A stretch of 64,000 nt of DNA, from the NCBI GenBank assembly GCA_947095585.1, contig OX352761.1, forward strand, positions 20,351,277-20,415,276. Reading direction: 5' to 3'. The notes beneath the pieces were generated by a model. That model was not told the DNA's origin, searched no databases, and saw only the letters and a list, made by a program, of their open reading frames with translations. Made by a program: the position numbers and the translations under genes. This stretch comes from Nephrocerus scutellatus (taxonomy: Eukaryota; Arthropoda; Insecta; Diptera; Pipunculidae). This document shows, piece by piece, positions 1 through 10,545 of this stretch (the stretch's first letter is position 1; every line of letters starts with the position of its first letter).

Positions 1-1812
1 TCAAGCTTCTAACACGCACAATAAACTCCCCTTTCCTCGCTCGTTGTGTAATATACTATTTCACACGCCCATAGACGAAAGTGACTGTTTCGTACGCTAT
101 AACCTAGGTTCGAAAGTAGTCGATATGCACACTAGTGAATTATCATATAAAATACTTTTGTTATTTACTGCAGTCAAAGCGAACACACATTCCCAGAGCA
201 TTTTGCATTGCGCATTACCGGTTTGGACGCGTGAAAAATTCATTTCTTTATTATTTACTGCAGTCACAACGATCACACATTCTCACATTTCTGCTTCTCT
301 CTCGATTTAGCAAAAAAAAACCGGTTTGGACGCGTGAAAAATAGCGTACACGACTTGCAAAAAAGTGCTCATCGTGCTCGTTAGATTGCTTCGACCTCGC
401 ACGATAAACTTCACTTTCCTTGCTCGTTCTGTAATATACTATAAAAGTAGAAGAAAATCGGTAAAGTGAATCACACTTACCATAACATGTATTATGAAGT
501 CCTAAATATCTTAAACTACGTTCAGGAGCATATAGCAATAACTGAAAAAGAATATTACCACAGTCCACAGTACCGCATAGAAGGTCGCGGATAAAGACTA
601 CAGATTGAATTTCACGACGAAGGCTTACAAATTGAAGACCTATAAGAAGGCATCTTGTTACATAAGGTGGAAGATGAGAAGAGCTAAATGGAGTATGTCT
701 AAGAGCAAAATGGGAAAAATTTCCCTGAATTGTCTCAATATGCGAGGAACCAACCAGCGTATGAGTACTCCAGATAACACTACAATATTTTAAAATATGG
801 CAGACAAGACTGCAATAAATACTTTTCAAAGTGTAAGGAGCTTTAAAAACAAGAGAGTTACGCTTTAGAAATCCTAAATCAAATCAAAAATTACTCCAAG
901 ATCCTTAAATTGCTCAACTCTTAAAGAATGATCTTATATAAATTGCCAAAATATGAAATTTTATTCTATGAAAACTAGTATGTATTAGCACATGTAGAAA
1001 TATTTAAGGTGAGATCATTTTTATGACACCAACTTGAAAAATTATTTAAATCGATCGAAAAATAAAAATTACTTATACTAGCGAAAAATTTAAAATCATC
1101 GGCATACATCAGACATGAGCAACATTTTAAAATCTTGGGTAAATCATTTACAAAAAGCAAAACGAGAACAGGGCCCAGGTGAGATCCTCCAGGTACTCCA
1201 GAAGAAAGAATTTTTTGCCTGGAATACAAATCACCGATAAGTAGCTTTTGTGAACGACCAAATAAATAAGATTTAAGCCATAACAAAAAGAAACCACCAA
1301 AACCTACGGCTTCTAACATAAGAGCCAACAGAGATAAGTTGACACGTCTAATAGTAAATATATTACAGAACGAGCAAGGAAAGTGGAGTTTATCGTGCGA
1401 GGTCGAAGCTTGACGAACGAGGCGGTAGCCGAGTTCGGCAATCTAACGAGCACGATGAGCACTTTTCTGCAAGTCATGTACGCTATTTTCACGCGTCCAA
1501 ACCAGTTTTTCTGCTAAATCGAGAGAGAGAAGCAGAAATGTGAGAATGTGTGTTCGCTGTGACTGCAGTAAATAACAAAGAAATGAATTTTTCACGCGCC
1601 CAAACCGGTTTTTCTGCTAAATCGAGAGAGAAGCGGAAATCACAAACGACAAACAAAAGAGAATTCTTGCTCATGCGCAATGTGTTCGCTGAGATTGCAG
1701 TAAATAACAAAAGACGTTTATATCATAACATAACTATTGTTGTTATGGGCTACTTTCGAGGCTAGTTTATAGCATACGAAACAGTCGCTTTCGTCTATGG
1801 GCGTGTGAAAAA
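1..1812. mobile_element. Foldback-type element with long inverted arms
   Basis: Two arms of about 400 bp are imperfect inverted repeats of one another. Bases 59-101 (CACACGCCCATAGACGAAAG and onward) match the reverse complement of 1769-1811, and 240-440 matches the reverse complement of about 1350-1590. The arms carry short internal repeats such as TTATTTACTGCAGTCA, seen at 168 and 248 on the left and around 1555-1575 and 1690-1710 on the right. Bases 1-55 repeat 392-441, so the window probably opens inside the element. The middle holds a reverse-transcriptase relic that is listed separately. The layout resembles foldback elements, but no autonomous transposase is visible. Confidence 0.65.
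430..1340 (-). mobile_element. Non-LTR retrotransposon (jockey/R1-like) RT relic
   Basis: Reading the minus strand from 1328 to 975 gives the palm of a reverse transcriptase, with SSGVPGGSHLGPVL, LLFVNDLPKIL and the catalytic block CLMYADDFKFF. Downstream, KDLGVIFD is readable near 880-900 after frameshifts. From 829 the C-terminal part follows (LKSIYCSLVCHILKYCSVIW, PPYVTRC, LQFVSLRREIQ). The order fits the end of a jockey-type ORF2. Stops and frameshifts make it a dead copy. It lies between the two arms of the foldback structure. Confidence 0.8.
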
Positions 1813-2162
1813 GCTTTAACACAATGATTATAAACTACGTCAACTTGATTACGTTTTTCAAATTCCTTAAAGCAGTAATTTGAATATTCAACTAAGTAAG
1901 TTGAGGTTGAACGCCCAGAAAAACCCCTTGTTGAGATACACTCTCATGATTTTTCATTATTTGAAATAATTTATCTTTGAGAAGTTTATCTAATGGCTTG
2001 GGAATGGTAGATAGTTTAAAAATAACACGGTAATTTTTTATTAAATGCTTATCGCACGATTGAAATATGGTGGCAACTCTTTATTGCCCAAATGAGACGC
2101 AGGAAAATAAAAAATAATTTTGCAAAGACGCCATGTTTGTTTTCTGTCATTTTGTCAGTTGA
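1813..2162. other. Intergenic, nothing recognised
   Basis: AT-rich sequence between the foldback element and the transposase relic. I see no coding potential, RNA gene or clear repeat. Confidence 0.5.
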
Positions 2163-2835
2163 ATGTTTGTCATTTATCGCTATTTAAGAGCACGAAAAAA
2201 TGGTGAAAATATAAAAAACACTTTTCGCAGAATTGGTGAATATTTTGGTCGTCATAACCGCCCAAATGAAACAACGATCGGTCGTTTGGTGCGTAAATTC
2301 GAGACCACCGGTTGTGTGGTAGATGCACCAAATTCTGGCAGGCAGGCCAAAAACTGTTCGCACACTAGCTAATACTCGTATCGCTATTGTGTGGCAAAGT
2401 GCTGGAGATAATCGGAAACAATTAACAACGCGTCGATCACTTGAATTGCGCACCGGTGAATATCAAGAGCAGCCGTTGCATCTTCAAAAAGTGGTTTTTT
2501 GGTTTGCTTTGTTGTCAAAAGACATCCTCTGACTCGGAAAATGAGGACGGAAACGCGGTAACCATCAATTCTACGCGATACCGTGCAATGATAATGGTCT
2601 ATTTTTTTGCCCCTGCTTGATGGAATCGACTTGGGTGATGTATATTTTCAACAACTTGCAACTTGCCATACTACTCGTGAGAATATTGACAAACTGCAAA
2701 GGTTCTTCGAAAATCGCTTAATTTCGCTTTCCGGAAATGTGAATTGGGCTGCAAGATCATGCGATACTTTTTATTGGGGTTTTTGAAAAGCAAAGTGTAC
2801 GTTGATAGTCCAGCCACCATCCAAGACCTAAATAA
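2163..2835 (+). pseudogene. Tc1/mariner-superfamily transposase relic
   Basis: The N-terminal helix-turn-helix is readable as FRRIGEYFGRHNRPNETTIG then RLVRKFETTGCVVDAPNSGR (2221-2345). A shift of frame gives GRPKTVRTLANTRIAIVWQS (2335-2400). The DDE core is readable near 2640-2820 as VYFQQLATCHTTREN, FFENRLISLSGNVNW and RSCDTFYWGFLKSKVY. This order is typical of insect transposases of the IS630-Tc1-mariner superfamily. Several frameshifts and the lost first aspartate region make it non-functional. No terminal inverted repeats were identified. Confidence 0.8.
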
Positions 2836-2887
2836 AAACAACCCTATCTAATAACCAAAAGTATACAGTATTCCACTATAAATGCCG

Positions 2888-3450
2888 AAATATAACAATA
2901 CATACGAAGCACTGCAACCCAACAATAAAACAACGCCAATCGTAAAGCAAGCAGCGCTGCCCACAGCGCACAGCGCACAACGCACACAGAATACAGTCAT
3001 TATAGAGGGTGTCCCAACAAGAGCGCCTGATTTGCTACTATGGACTTAGACACTCACAAAAGTTTAGCTCTCCGGGTCGTGTTGAAGTTGGTTTAAAAGA
3101 ACCTCAAAATGTCGCAAAAAAAATATTCAACGTATAACACGTGACAAATGTAAAAAAAAAATCACCGTACAACTCGTATTAACAAAATGGCGGCAAATTT
3201 AAATCCGGCGCTCTTCTCTGGACACCCTATAGTATGAGATGATCAGATGCCGGGGAAAAAAATTGTATGGTAGCCCCTCGACCCTGACGCCCGATCACTC
3301 TCAAATTTTAATAGAAATATACCGGAAATATACACGTATGCAAAATTTCAATAAAATTGGGCGTTGGGAAGTGGGTTGAAAATTTATCACAAGATCTAAC
3401 CAGCCAGCCAACCAGCCAGCCAGCCACGGGCACGCGAAGTTAATATAGAT
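2888..3450 (+). repeat. Interspersed repeat, copy 1 (CAGCCAGCCACGGGCACGCG)
   Basis: This stretch ends with CCAGCCAGCCACGGGCACGC GAAGTTAATATAG and contains GATGCCGGGG and TATGGTAGCCCCTCGACCC. The same order recurs at 63110-63402, and shorter pieces recur at 29095-29170 (+) and about 51490-51570 (-). Copy 1 is split by a MITE at 3003-3229. I see no coding sequence in it. Its class (SINE, Helitron-like or other) is not resolved. Confidence 0.6.
3003..3229. mobile_element. MITE family A (GGTGTCCCAACAAGAGCG ends)
   Basis: A 227-bp segment has terminal inverted repeats TAGAGGGTGTCCCAACAAG on the left and GGCGCTCTTCTCTGGACACC CTA on the right, flanked by TA. The second copy of the host repeat (63171-63180, CATAGTATG) shows the empty site. 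A TA target is typical of the Tc1/mariner superfamily. Related ends occur at 56041-56310 and 57490-57548. No coding capacity. Confidence 0.75.
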
Positions 3451-3879
3451 ATAATATAGTTAAAAGAACATCATTGCTAAGATAAATGCCATAGAAACGG
3501 CCCTATTGGAAAATTTCATTAAAATTTCGATCGGATCGATATCTGTAAATATAGCTGTGGTGAACATCAATAAACCTTTAAAATAAAGTACCCAACTTGA
3601 TTCAAAAAAAATATTTGTAGTTTAAGTTTGCGTTTATTTTCCTGTGTTTTCAATTGGACAACCCCTTAGTATAAATTTTCCAGTCTTCAAACAAAAATGC
3701 CTAAAAGTTCCGTCAAATTGAACGCGGGCCAGCGGTGCCGGCGGTACAGTACAGCGACCGTGGCCAGCGTTCTGTTTTATGGAGCCTTGCGAATTGCTCA
3801 GCATTTAGTACAACGTTTTAAAACAATAGGAAAAATACCATGACCATGTTACAACAATCGGTATAAGGTTCTCTAAATC
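3451..3879. other. Unassigned AT-rich segment
   Basis: There is no convincing ORF. A GC-rich patch at 3725-3800 stands out from the surroundings but I could not assign it. Confidence 0.4.
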
Positions 3880-4235
3880 CTTATGAATTTCATTGGTGAA
3901 ATTAGGGTATAAAGAGCAAGATCAGATGAGCTGGATTTTCATATTGGATCTTGCATGTTTGAAGGAAATCCAACACTTTTACGCTTAGTATTCAGAAAAG
4001 ACCAAAAAAGTTTAGGATTATCTTTAAGGGTTTTTTCTAATTTACTTAGCTGCAGTAGAGAAATCTACACAAAAATAAAAACTCTTCTCTAAGACGAGAA
4101 AACAAAGTATAAACTTCAAGCCCGCGTTTATACCGTTTATGTGCTAAATTTTTAGCATTCTTTAAATTTAGCATTCTTCAAATTTAATAATCGTTGGCTA
4201 TATCATGGAGGATATGTGCTAGTTTTTTTTCAGTT
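3880..4235 (-). mobile_element. Non-LTR retrotransposon linker relic
   Basis: The minus strand reads, with frameshifts, as RLNLKNAKNLAHKRYKRG followed by a decayed version of the stretch between endonuclease and reverse transcriptase seen in jockey-like ORF2 proteins (KNAKNLAHKRYKRG, NPKNFW-like context). It lies in the region upstream of the sugar transporter exon, probably in one of its introns. Confidence 0.5.
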
Positions 4236-4530
4236 TCTTTGGAACGTAAGAGCTACCAGCCTGTGTTATATGAGAAAAAAAAATAAAGATAGATTTATTA
4301 TTTATTTAACTAGAAGAATGATTGTACAAAAAATCCAATTAGAACAATTCAAGTAATTATAACAATTATTTAAGTTAATGCTATTAAATTTAAAAGTAAA
4401 CTTATCAATTTGAAAATAAGATTCATTATTGAAACAATAGAAGATTAATGCTTCCTTGAAAAATAAATTTTAAAAGACAAAAGATGTACATATATCCTTA
4501 TTAATATTTTGTTTTTGTTTTTTTTTTTAG

Positions 4531-5943
4531 ATTTTTCACACTCTTAAAGCTCCAATTAATAAATATCATGCCACAATTCTACTCGGAGTTGCTGAACTTA
4601 TTGCAACAATACTTTGCGTTGTCCTCATACGTTTTACGGGAAAACGACCGTTAGTTTTAATTTCGACAATCGGCTGTTGTTTGTGTTTTTTTGGAACGGC
4701 AACATATGCACATTTTCTCAAAATTGTTCCTGGTTTTGCTATAAATAATGTCGTAGTAAATGCATCATCACTCCTTCCTGTTGAGAGTGTTATCACTGTA
4801 AATAATATAACTCATATCTTTGAAACCGAAGAAAAGGCTTTACAGCTGCGATCAGCTCACGAAAATTTGGCAAATCTGCCAATGACAACAATTTTGCCAT
4901 CTGAATTTTTAAGCTCAGAAAATCTGGGCCTTACAAAATACCACGAAATGCACCTCGATATCGGTGTCAAAACAGAAAACAGACAACACCAGAAAATACA
5001 TAACAAAACTAAAGAACTTATTGAACCTTCTGTGATGTATAATAGAACCTTTACAAATGAGGACGGAGGTGAAATAGATGAAGCTTTAATACATATCGAT
5101 GTGCCTACCTTTGACTACAGTGATTTTAATGAAACAGAAATAATCACGGCCAAAAACAGTACTGGGACTTCCTCAAAAGAAACACAACTACCACCATTTG
5201 AGGCAGCAGTTATTCATGCAGATACAAATACCATGCAAGACAGCAGTTTAGCGCATGAACACACAGTGAAAAATGTTGCCAACATACCATCATCGACACA
5301 AGTCGTTAATGATATTTTGCTCCCAGTGCCCCAGCAACAGAAGAACCATCTGGTCTGGATACCACTTATCCTTTTGCTGGGCTCAGCATTCTTTGCGCAC
5401 TTAGGTATTCGTATAATTCCATGGATTCTAATTGGAGAAGTATTTCCAGCTTCAGTAAGAAGTACTGCATCCGGTTTGGTTAGTGCTGTTGGTTATATTT
5501 TTGGATTTCTCGCAAACAAATTATTCCTACAAATGTTGGCCACATTAACAATGCCGGGAACTTTTTGGTTTTATTCGGGAGTAGCACTATTGGGAGCAAT
5601 TGTGCTTTTCTTTATATTGCCAGAAACTGAAGGCCGACATTTACGGGTAAGCAGTTTAATTAAAATGGTCTTTTTTTAATGTATTTATTTTTGTTTTTTT
5701 ATTTAATTAAAGGAAATTGAAGAGCATTTCTCAAAAAAATCCCCTTATCGCCTCAAAAAACAAAAGAAGGCATCGCCAATTGCCATGATTGACAACTTGC
5801 AAGATCCACCAACATCAATGGATACACAACAATCATCATCCAGAATAATTCGATTGCAACAAAGTGATTTAATTCACAATTTCCCTTCTACGGGTCAGAT
5901 AAATCCAGCTTTTGACAATAGCAGTAATACAACCCACTTGTAA
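4531..5943 (+). CDS. Facilitated sugar transporter (MFS), C-terminal half
   Basis: Two exons: 4531-5646 and 5713-5943 (intron 66 bp, GT at 5647, AG at 5711). The first begins after a polypyrimidine tract and AG at 4529-4530, so upstream exons lie outside the window. The 448 residues present cover the last membrane segments. A helix ends in RFTGKRPLVLIS (the GRR loop after TM8), TM9 follows at about 46-65, and TM10 starts near 273 (LVWIPLILLLG). Then come GEVFPASVRSTASG (PESPR-type motif), TM11-12, and PETEGRHLREIEEHF, the sugar porter signature, split by the intron. The protein should move a sugar such as trehalose or glucose across the plasma membrane. Odd: the loop between TM9 and TM10 is about 200 residues, against a few tens in most relatives. 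It is acidic and rich in N-glycosylation sequons (NNIT, NRTF, NETE, NSTG). Which fly paralog it is cannot be told from this half. Confidence 0.88.
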
Positions 5944-6993
5944 CCCGCTGTTTCCACATCAAATTACAATAAAGCTAAAGTACAATAATTTGCTTGTGTG
6001 GGTAAAATTATAGATTTATCGCTGAAATACACGCATGGCAAAAATGCAAGAACGAAAACATATTTTCTTCTTGTGACTGTATCATAAAGTAATATGTGTT
6101 CTAAATATTGAATTTGTTAGTGCAATAGTTGTTGTTGCGCTTATAATTTCGCTGATCACAGATACCAATTTAAATTCACTCGATTATATGTGTTCTAAAT
6201 CTTTTTGTCTCCGTCTGAATTTTGCAATTTTTACTTGTGGTAAGCTTGAAAATCACATCAATTAATCCTACATTTTACTTTCAATTCAGTCCACCCTAAT
6301 TTGAAGCCCGTATATGTGTACACGCACACAAGCAAATTATTGTATTGTTACATTACACAGAAGTACTGCAATTACAAAACATATGTATTTCACATGCTCT
6401 GCATGTTCGTCACATCAAACAGACCAAATAATGTATACGAGTGATCAGTTATTTATTAATTTGTTTATGTATGTCATATGTATGTCATGGCCACTTCCAG
6501 CTCGTCCATCGCTTGCACGTGGAATGTAAAGTTGTAAATCGAGCATAGGCTAGGCATACCTGTTTTCGAAAACTAACAACTCTGATGATTGATTGATATA
6601 TCGTTTATATATCACTAGCGGAACTAGCCGGCGTTTTCCGGGCACCCCATCCCATCACCACCCAACGGACCACCCGCCCACTGACTCTACAACAACTGAC
6701 TACCGCAGCCACCCGGAAAACTATAGAATCGACACTAATATCAGCATAAATTAGATAGTTTTAAAATTATGTAATAAGATATACATTACCAAGTACAAGT
6801 ACATAAGTAGGTACTTGTGTGTGGATTTTAAATGAAACGCAATTTTAAACTCTTAAGAAAGTGTTTTTGGTTTTGCTTACGGTTCCTTCCATATACATCA
6901 GTGAAGCATCCTAAAAAATTGATTCCACAAATTGTTATTTTTTTGCGAATTGTCGTTATAACAGTCAAACAAACATACTTTCAATTTGGTAAC
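5944..6993. other. Intergenic with one repeat fragment
   Basis: A possible poly(A) signal (AATAAA) lies at 5969-5974, just after the transporter stop. Around 6608-6720 sits a fragment starting ACTAGCGGAACTAGCC, related to the CCGGCGTTGCCCGG-type repeat seen again near 13563, 33361, 43455 and 43840. No gene is visible. Confidence 0.5.
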
Positions 6994-7602
6994 CGGCCGA
7001 TTCCACTACCACAATTCCACTGGACACAATTCCACTGGACACAATTCCACTTGCACAATTTAACTTGACACAATTCCCCTGGGGAACAATTTAACTTGCA
7101 CAATGTAACTTGCATTATAACTTGTATAGTTACGCGGAAACGCAAGAAATACACACATTAATTTTTTATTTGCGTTGGCATGGTTTTAATTGTACAAAAA
7201 AAAATAATCGCACTCGCGATTTACCACCGTAAAGGCGTTTAATATGTCATTTACGTAGGCGTGTGATTAATTGTACCGTTTATCGTTTATGGTTTTTTTT
7301 TTTCAAATATTTTGCAATTTTTATATAACATTCGTATTCTTTCTTTAGGTAACTTTTTAGGTTTAACTTTTTTTATAATTAAACGAATTCAACATGCACA
7401 TTTTAACTTTTTGAAAAGTCTTTGATTATCAAAAAGTTAAATTGTGGTAATTTGCGCGCGCGATCTAAATTGTTAAATTTTGCAAGTTGAATTGTGCCAA
7501 GTGGAATTGTGCCCAGTGGAGTTGTACCAAGTGGAATTTTGTCTAGTGGAATGGTGCCAAGTGGAATTGTGCCAGTGGAATTCAGTGGAAGTGGAATTGG
7601 CC
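6994..7602. mobile_element. Foldback element with tandem subrepeats in arms
   Basis: The ends are GGCCGATTCCAC (6994) and GTGGAATTGGCC (ending 7602). The left arm (6994-7130) is a run of degenerate 15-16-bp units of the type ACAATTCCACTGG. The right arm (7440-7602) is the same unit inverted (CCAAGTGGAATTGTG). The 300-bp middle is AT-rich and non-coding. I could not see a target-site duplication. Confidence 0.7.
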
Positions 7603-8110
7603 TAGAATCTTCTATTTTATATATATAAGTTAAAATTTATGTATAAAATTGTATTTGTCGTCTTATAACCAACTAAGAAACAAGTTAGGTTTGCTTTAGC
7701 TTTGTGAACTACAAAAACCAAACAATATAATTTAATAGACAAATAAAAACAATGGAGATGCCGTCAATCAAAGATAAAAAAATACGCACGACCACGGCAG
7801 TTGAACTTAACTTGTTTATTACTTTTTATTTTATTTTTTCCAAAGTCGGCTTACAGTTTGATTTGATCACATTTGATTGTAGCCTATTTTACCCGGACCA
7901 TAATAACGATTAAATTGACATCACATTGATGACTGTGATGTGATTCGGATGAGTAACTACGGTGAAACATACAAAAAAATACATAGACTGATAAAAGCAT
8001 TACTCTTCCTTTTTGGCTTTGCCGCAGTCGAATAAAAAATGGTGGTGTGCCAACAACACGATTTTCTTTTACGAACAGGGCTGGAATTTCAGTAAATGTA
8101 AATGTGTATA
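7603..8110. other. Intergenic, nothing recognised
   Basis: AT-rich sequence between two repeat elements. No ORF or structured element is supported. Confidence 0.5.
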
Positions 8111-9108
8111 GTAATCATGAAAATTTTCGAACTTGGGGTTTTTGCAGATTTACACATTACCGTATCTCCTGAGTCAGAAAAAGTGACCAGACGTTTAACT
8201 TATGATGCTGAAAATTCATATTTAAACTCTTTACATTAATTGTGAGGGGCCAGATGGTTTTGACGGAAATCTGACAACCGGAAGTGATAGTTTAATAATA
8301 ATATTTGGCGCGACAGACCATTGCGGTCCAAGGTCTAACTTCTCGCGACCATTTTTGCTGCACATGTTAATTTTTGGACACAAATGGGAAGGGACCTACA
8401 ATTTAAGGCCGGATCCGAACGGCGAACTGAGAAGCTTTCCGTGACAAGGTTTTAATTACTCTCGGAATGTTTGTCACCCATTCGCCGTGAAAAATACTTT
8501 TGGTGTTGCTGGGATTCGAACCTGAACCTCCTGCGCAGCAGCCATGTGCATTACCACTGAGCCACGGCGCCCACGAAGTGATAGTTTACTTAGAGTTTTT
8601 TTTCTAATTTTTGCAAATAACTCAAAAAGTATAGCACGTAGGAGAAATCTGGTAGGTGGAAAAGAAATTTAAACAAAAAAAAAAAACAAAATAAAAATTT
8701 AAAAAAAAGTTTAATATACGTTTACTGAAGATTCCGGTAAAAAAAGTAGTAGCCCACACCTCCATTTTTGTTAGATTTTTATTTTTAAATTTAATTTTTT
8801 TTTATTTTTTTTATTTAAATTTCGTTTGAACTTAACAGATTTTCATAAGTGCTATACTTTTTGAGATGTTTGCAAAAACTAGAAAACTGTCCAAGTAAAC
8901 TGCCACTTCCGGTTGGCCGATTTTAGTCAAAATTATCTGGGACCTCCCAATTTATGTAAAAAGCTTAAATATGAATTTCAGTTCAGTTCATATCAGTTCA
9001 GCCGTCTGGACAGATAGACAGAGGTTTTTTCGCTTTTTCTGACTCCGTAACTTTGGAGTAAATGGGTATATCTGCAAAAATCCCTAGTTCGAACTTTTTC
9101 ATGATTAC
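8111..9108. mobile_element. Palindromic element of ~1 kb (700 bp without its SINE)
   Basis: The left end GTAATCATGAAAATTTTCGA pairs with the right end GAACTTTTTCATGATTAC. The match continues inward: CAAAAAGTATAGCAC near 8626-8640 pairs with GTGCTATACTTTTTGAG near 8850. The arms are about 8111-8640 (with the SINE) and 8850-9108, with an A/T-rich centre. A solo copy of the right arm is at 53130-53402. Non-coding. Confidence 0.75.
8295..8574 (-). mobile_element. tRNA-derived SINE with perfect 14-bp TSD
   Basis: A 280-bp insertion is flanked on both sides by GAAGTGATAGTTTA (8281-8294 and 8575-8588). On the minus strand the head (8574 to about 8507) is tRNA-like, with an A box TGGCTCAGTGG (8554-8564 complement) and a perfect B box GGTTCGAATCC (8512-8522 complement). 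A body of about 200 bp ends in a TATTATTAT tail. The opposite arm of the host palindrome (near 8890-8915) and the solo arm at 53185 both lack the insertion. Internal Pol III boxes, tail and TSD fit a SINE mobilised by a LINE. The anticodon arm is too degenerate to name the parent tRNA. Confidence 0.85.
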
Positions 9109-10059
9109 TTTGTGTGTTTTTATTTTATGTTGTTTGGAATATCTAGTCAACCTGAAGATTTCGCAGCATATGTTTGGAGCTTTCTGCATCGGCTGCGTCA
9201 CACCAAACTGTAGCTTTAATAATTCAAAATTAATTTGTTTGGTATAAACAATACGAAAATACATATGAAAAATGTCAAACCTGCTATATACACTAAGATG
9301 GTGCTGAAGCAGAGATTATAATCTGTTTGGTCATATGTATATGGTTTCGGTGTTCACTAAGCGGATTTTAAAACTAACTACAGTACGCTGCGTCCCACTG
9401 GAACAAGTTAAGGAGATCTCACAATGAGAAAACTTAATACTTTAGACTTACAGGATTGTATGGATTTTGGTTTTGACAAAAAAAATTTGCTCGTTATGTT
9501 GGAAATCCATACAATCCTGTAGAGGGCACGCTTATATTTAAGATTGAAAATTGTGCATACGTTTTATTGTTTTTGACGTTTATACGAGACTAATGTTGCA
9601 GTTCCATTTATTATACAGTTTCGTATAAATAAAAAAAACAACGATTTGGCGGAAAATGCTATGGACGAAGTCGACGCCAAGGTATGCATAGATAGTAACA
9701 AAAAATGATGGGCATCATATAACAATTTTGCTATCATAAAATACATAGAATAGATAAAATTGATTTTTATTGCCAAAAAAGATATTCAAAAAAATAAAAT
9801 TATAATTTAATGCTGGAGAATTTAAATATTCAAGATATAATTAATTCAAAATACTACATTAAAAATACACATATGCAAAAACAATCCACTCATTTCGTAA
9901 TATATTTTTAGACAAATATTTTTATTTTTAACAAACAAAAAATCTTAAAATATATGTACTTGAAATTCGTTCAAGTTTTTAATAATTCCAGAAAAATAAC
10001 TATTTTTTTTATACCGGACATAAAACTGACTGTGAGAAAAAAATCTTTCATCATCATCA
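9109..10059. other. Intergenic, AT-rich
   Basis: Apart from the hairpin at 9450-9520 I see no gene or repeat. Short ORFs here are low-complexity and have no recognisable domain. Confidence 0.5.
9450..9520. repeat. 18-bp perfect hairpin, 35-base loop
   Basis: ACAGGATTGTATGGATTT (9450-9467) is exactly complementary to AAATCCATACAATCCTGT (9503-9520). Pairing does not continue beyond the outer ends. It could be the core of a decayed MITE or a small-RNA-like hairpin; the sequence does not decide. Confidence 0.6.
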
Positions 10060-10545
10060 TATTTGGCTGGGGTCCTGGTTTCCAGTTTGGCATCCCTAAA
10101 CTATCTGGACGCCCTGGTCCACCTCATTCTCCAGCGTCGGCTTAGCCGGCCGCGCTGTTGTGTTCCATACATCCTACAGCGAACGACTTTCCGAGCAGGA
10201 TCCTCTTCGTCCATGCGAGCTAGGTGTCCAGCTCACCAGTGCCTACCGAGCTTAATTCTGTTTACGATGTCGACTCATCATTATAGAGTCTCCGGAATCA
10301 TCCTTCCTCACATACGGGGCCAACAATTCGCCGTAAGACATTTCTCTCGAACGCGGCTAAGAGGTCGGAATGCTTTTTGCTAAACAACCAAGTTTCGGAT
10401 CCATATGTAAGTACTGGTATGACCATTGTCCTAAACACCAGCAGATTGAATGATAAATCTTCCGAAATATACCATTCTATGAGAGGCGATTGCCTATTTT
10501 CCGACAATTGTTTTTTAGAAAAACTTTGCAGCCTAAAAATCAATC
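10060..10545 (-). mobile_element. RTE-like LINE 3' fragment
   Basis: The minus strand reads FRTMVIPVLTYGSETWLFSK then DLLAAFERNVLRRIVGPVCE. This is the stretch after the reverse transcriptase in RTE-clade-like elements. The following C-terminal part is decayed with stops down to about 10060. Parallel fragments of the same kind lie at 13690-14990 and 28370-28690. The 5' parts are missing here. Confidence 0.75.

Noticed and set aside
6832..7068. 78-codon ORF with repeated HWTQFHWTQF
   Set aside because: The repeat is the translated arm of the foldback element.
8507..8574. tRNA gene on the minus strand
   Set aside because: Both Pol III boxes are good, but the anticodon and acceptor stems do not pair properly and the segment is the head of a 280-bp insertion with a TSD, so it is a SINE.
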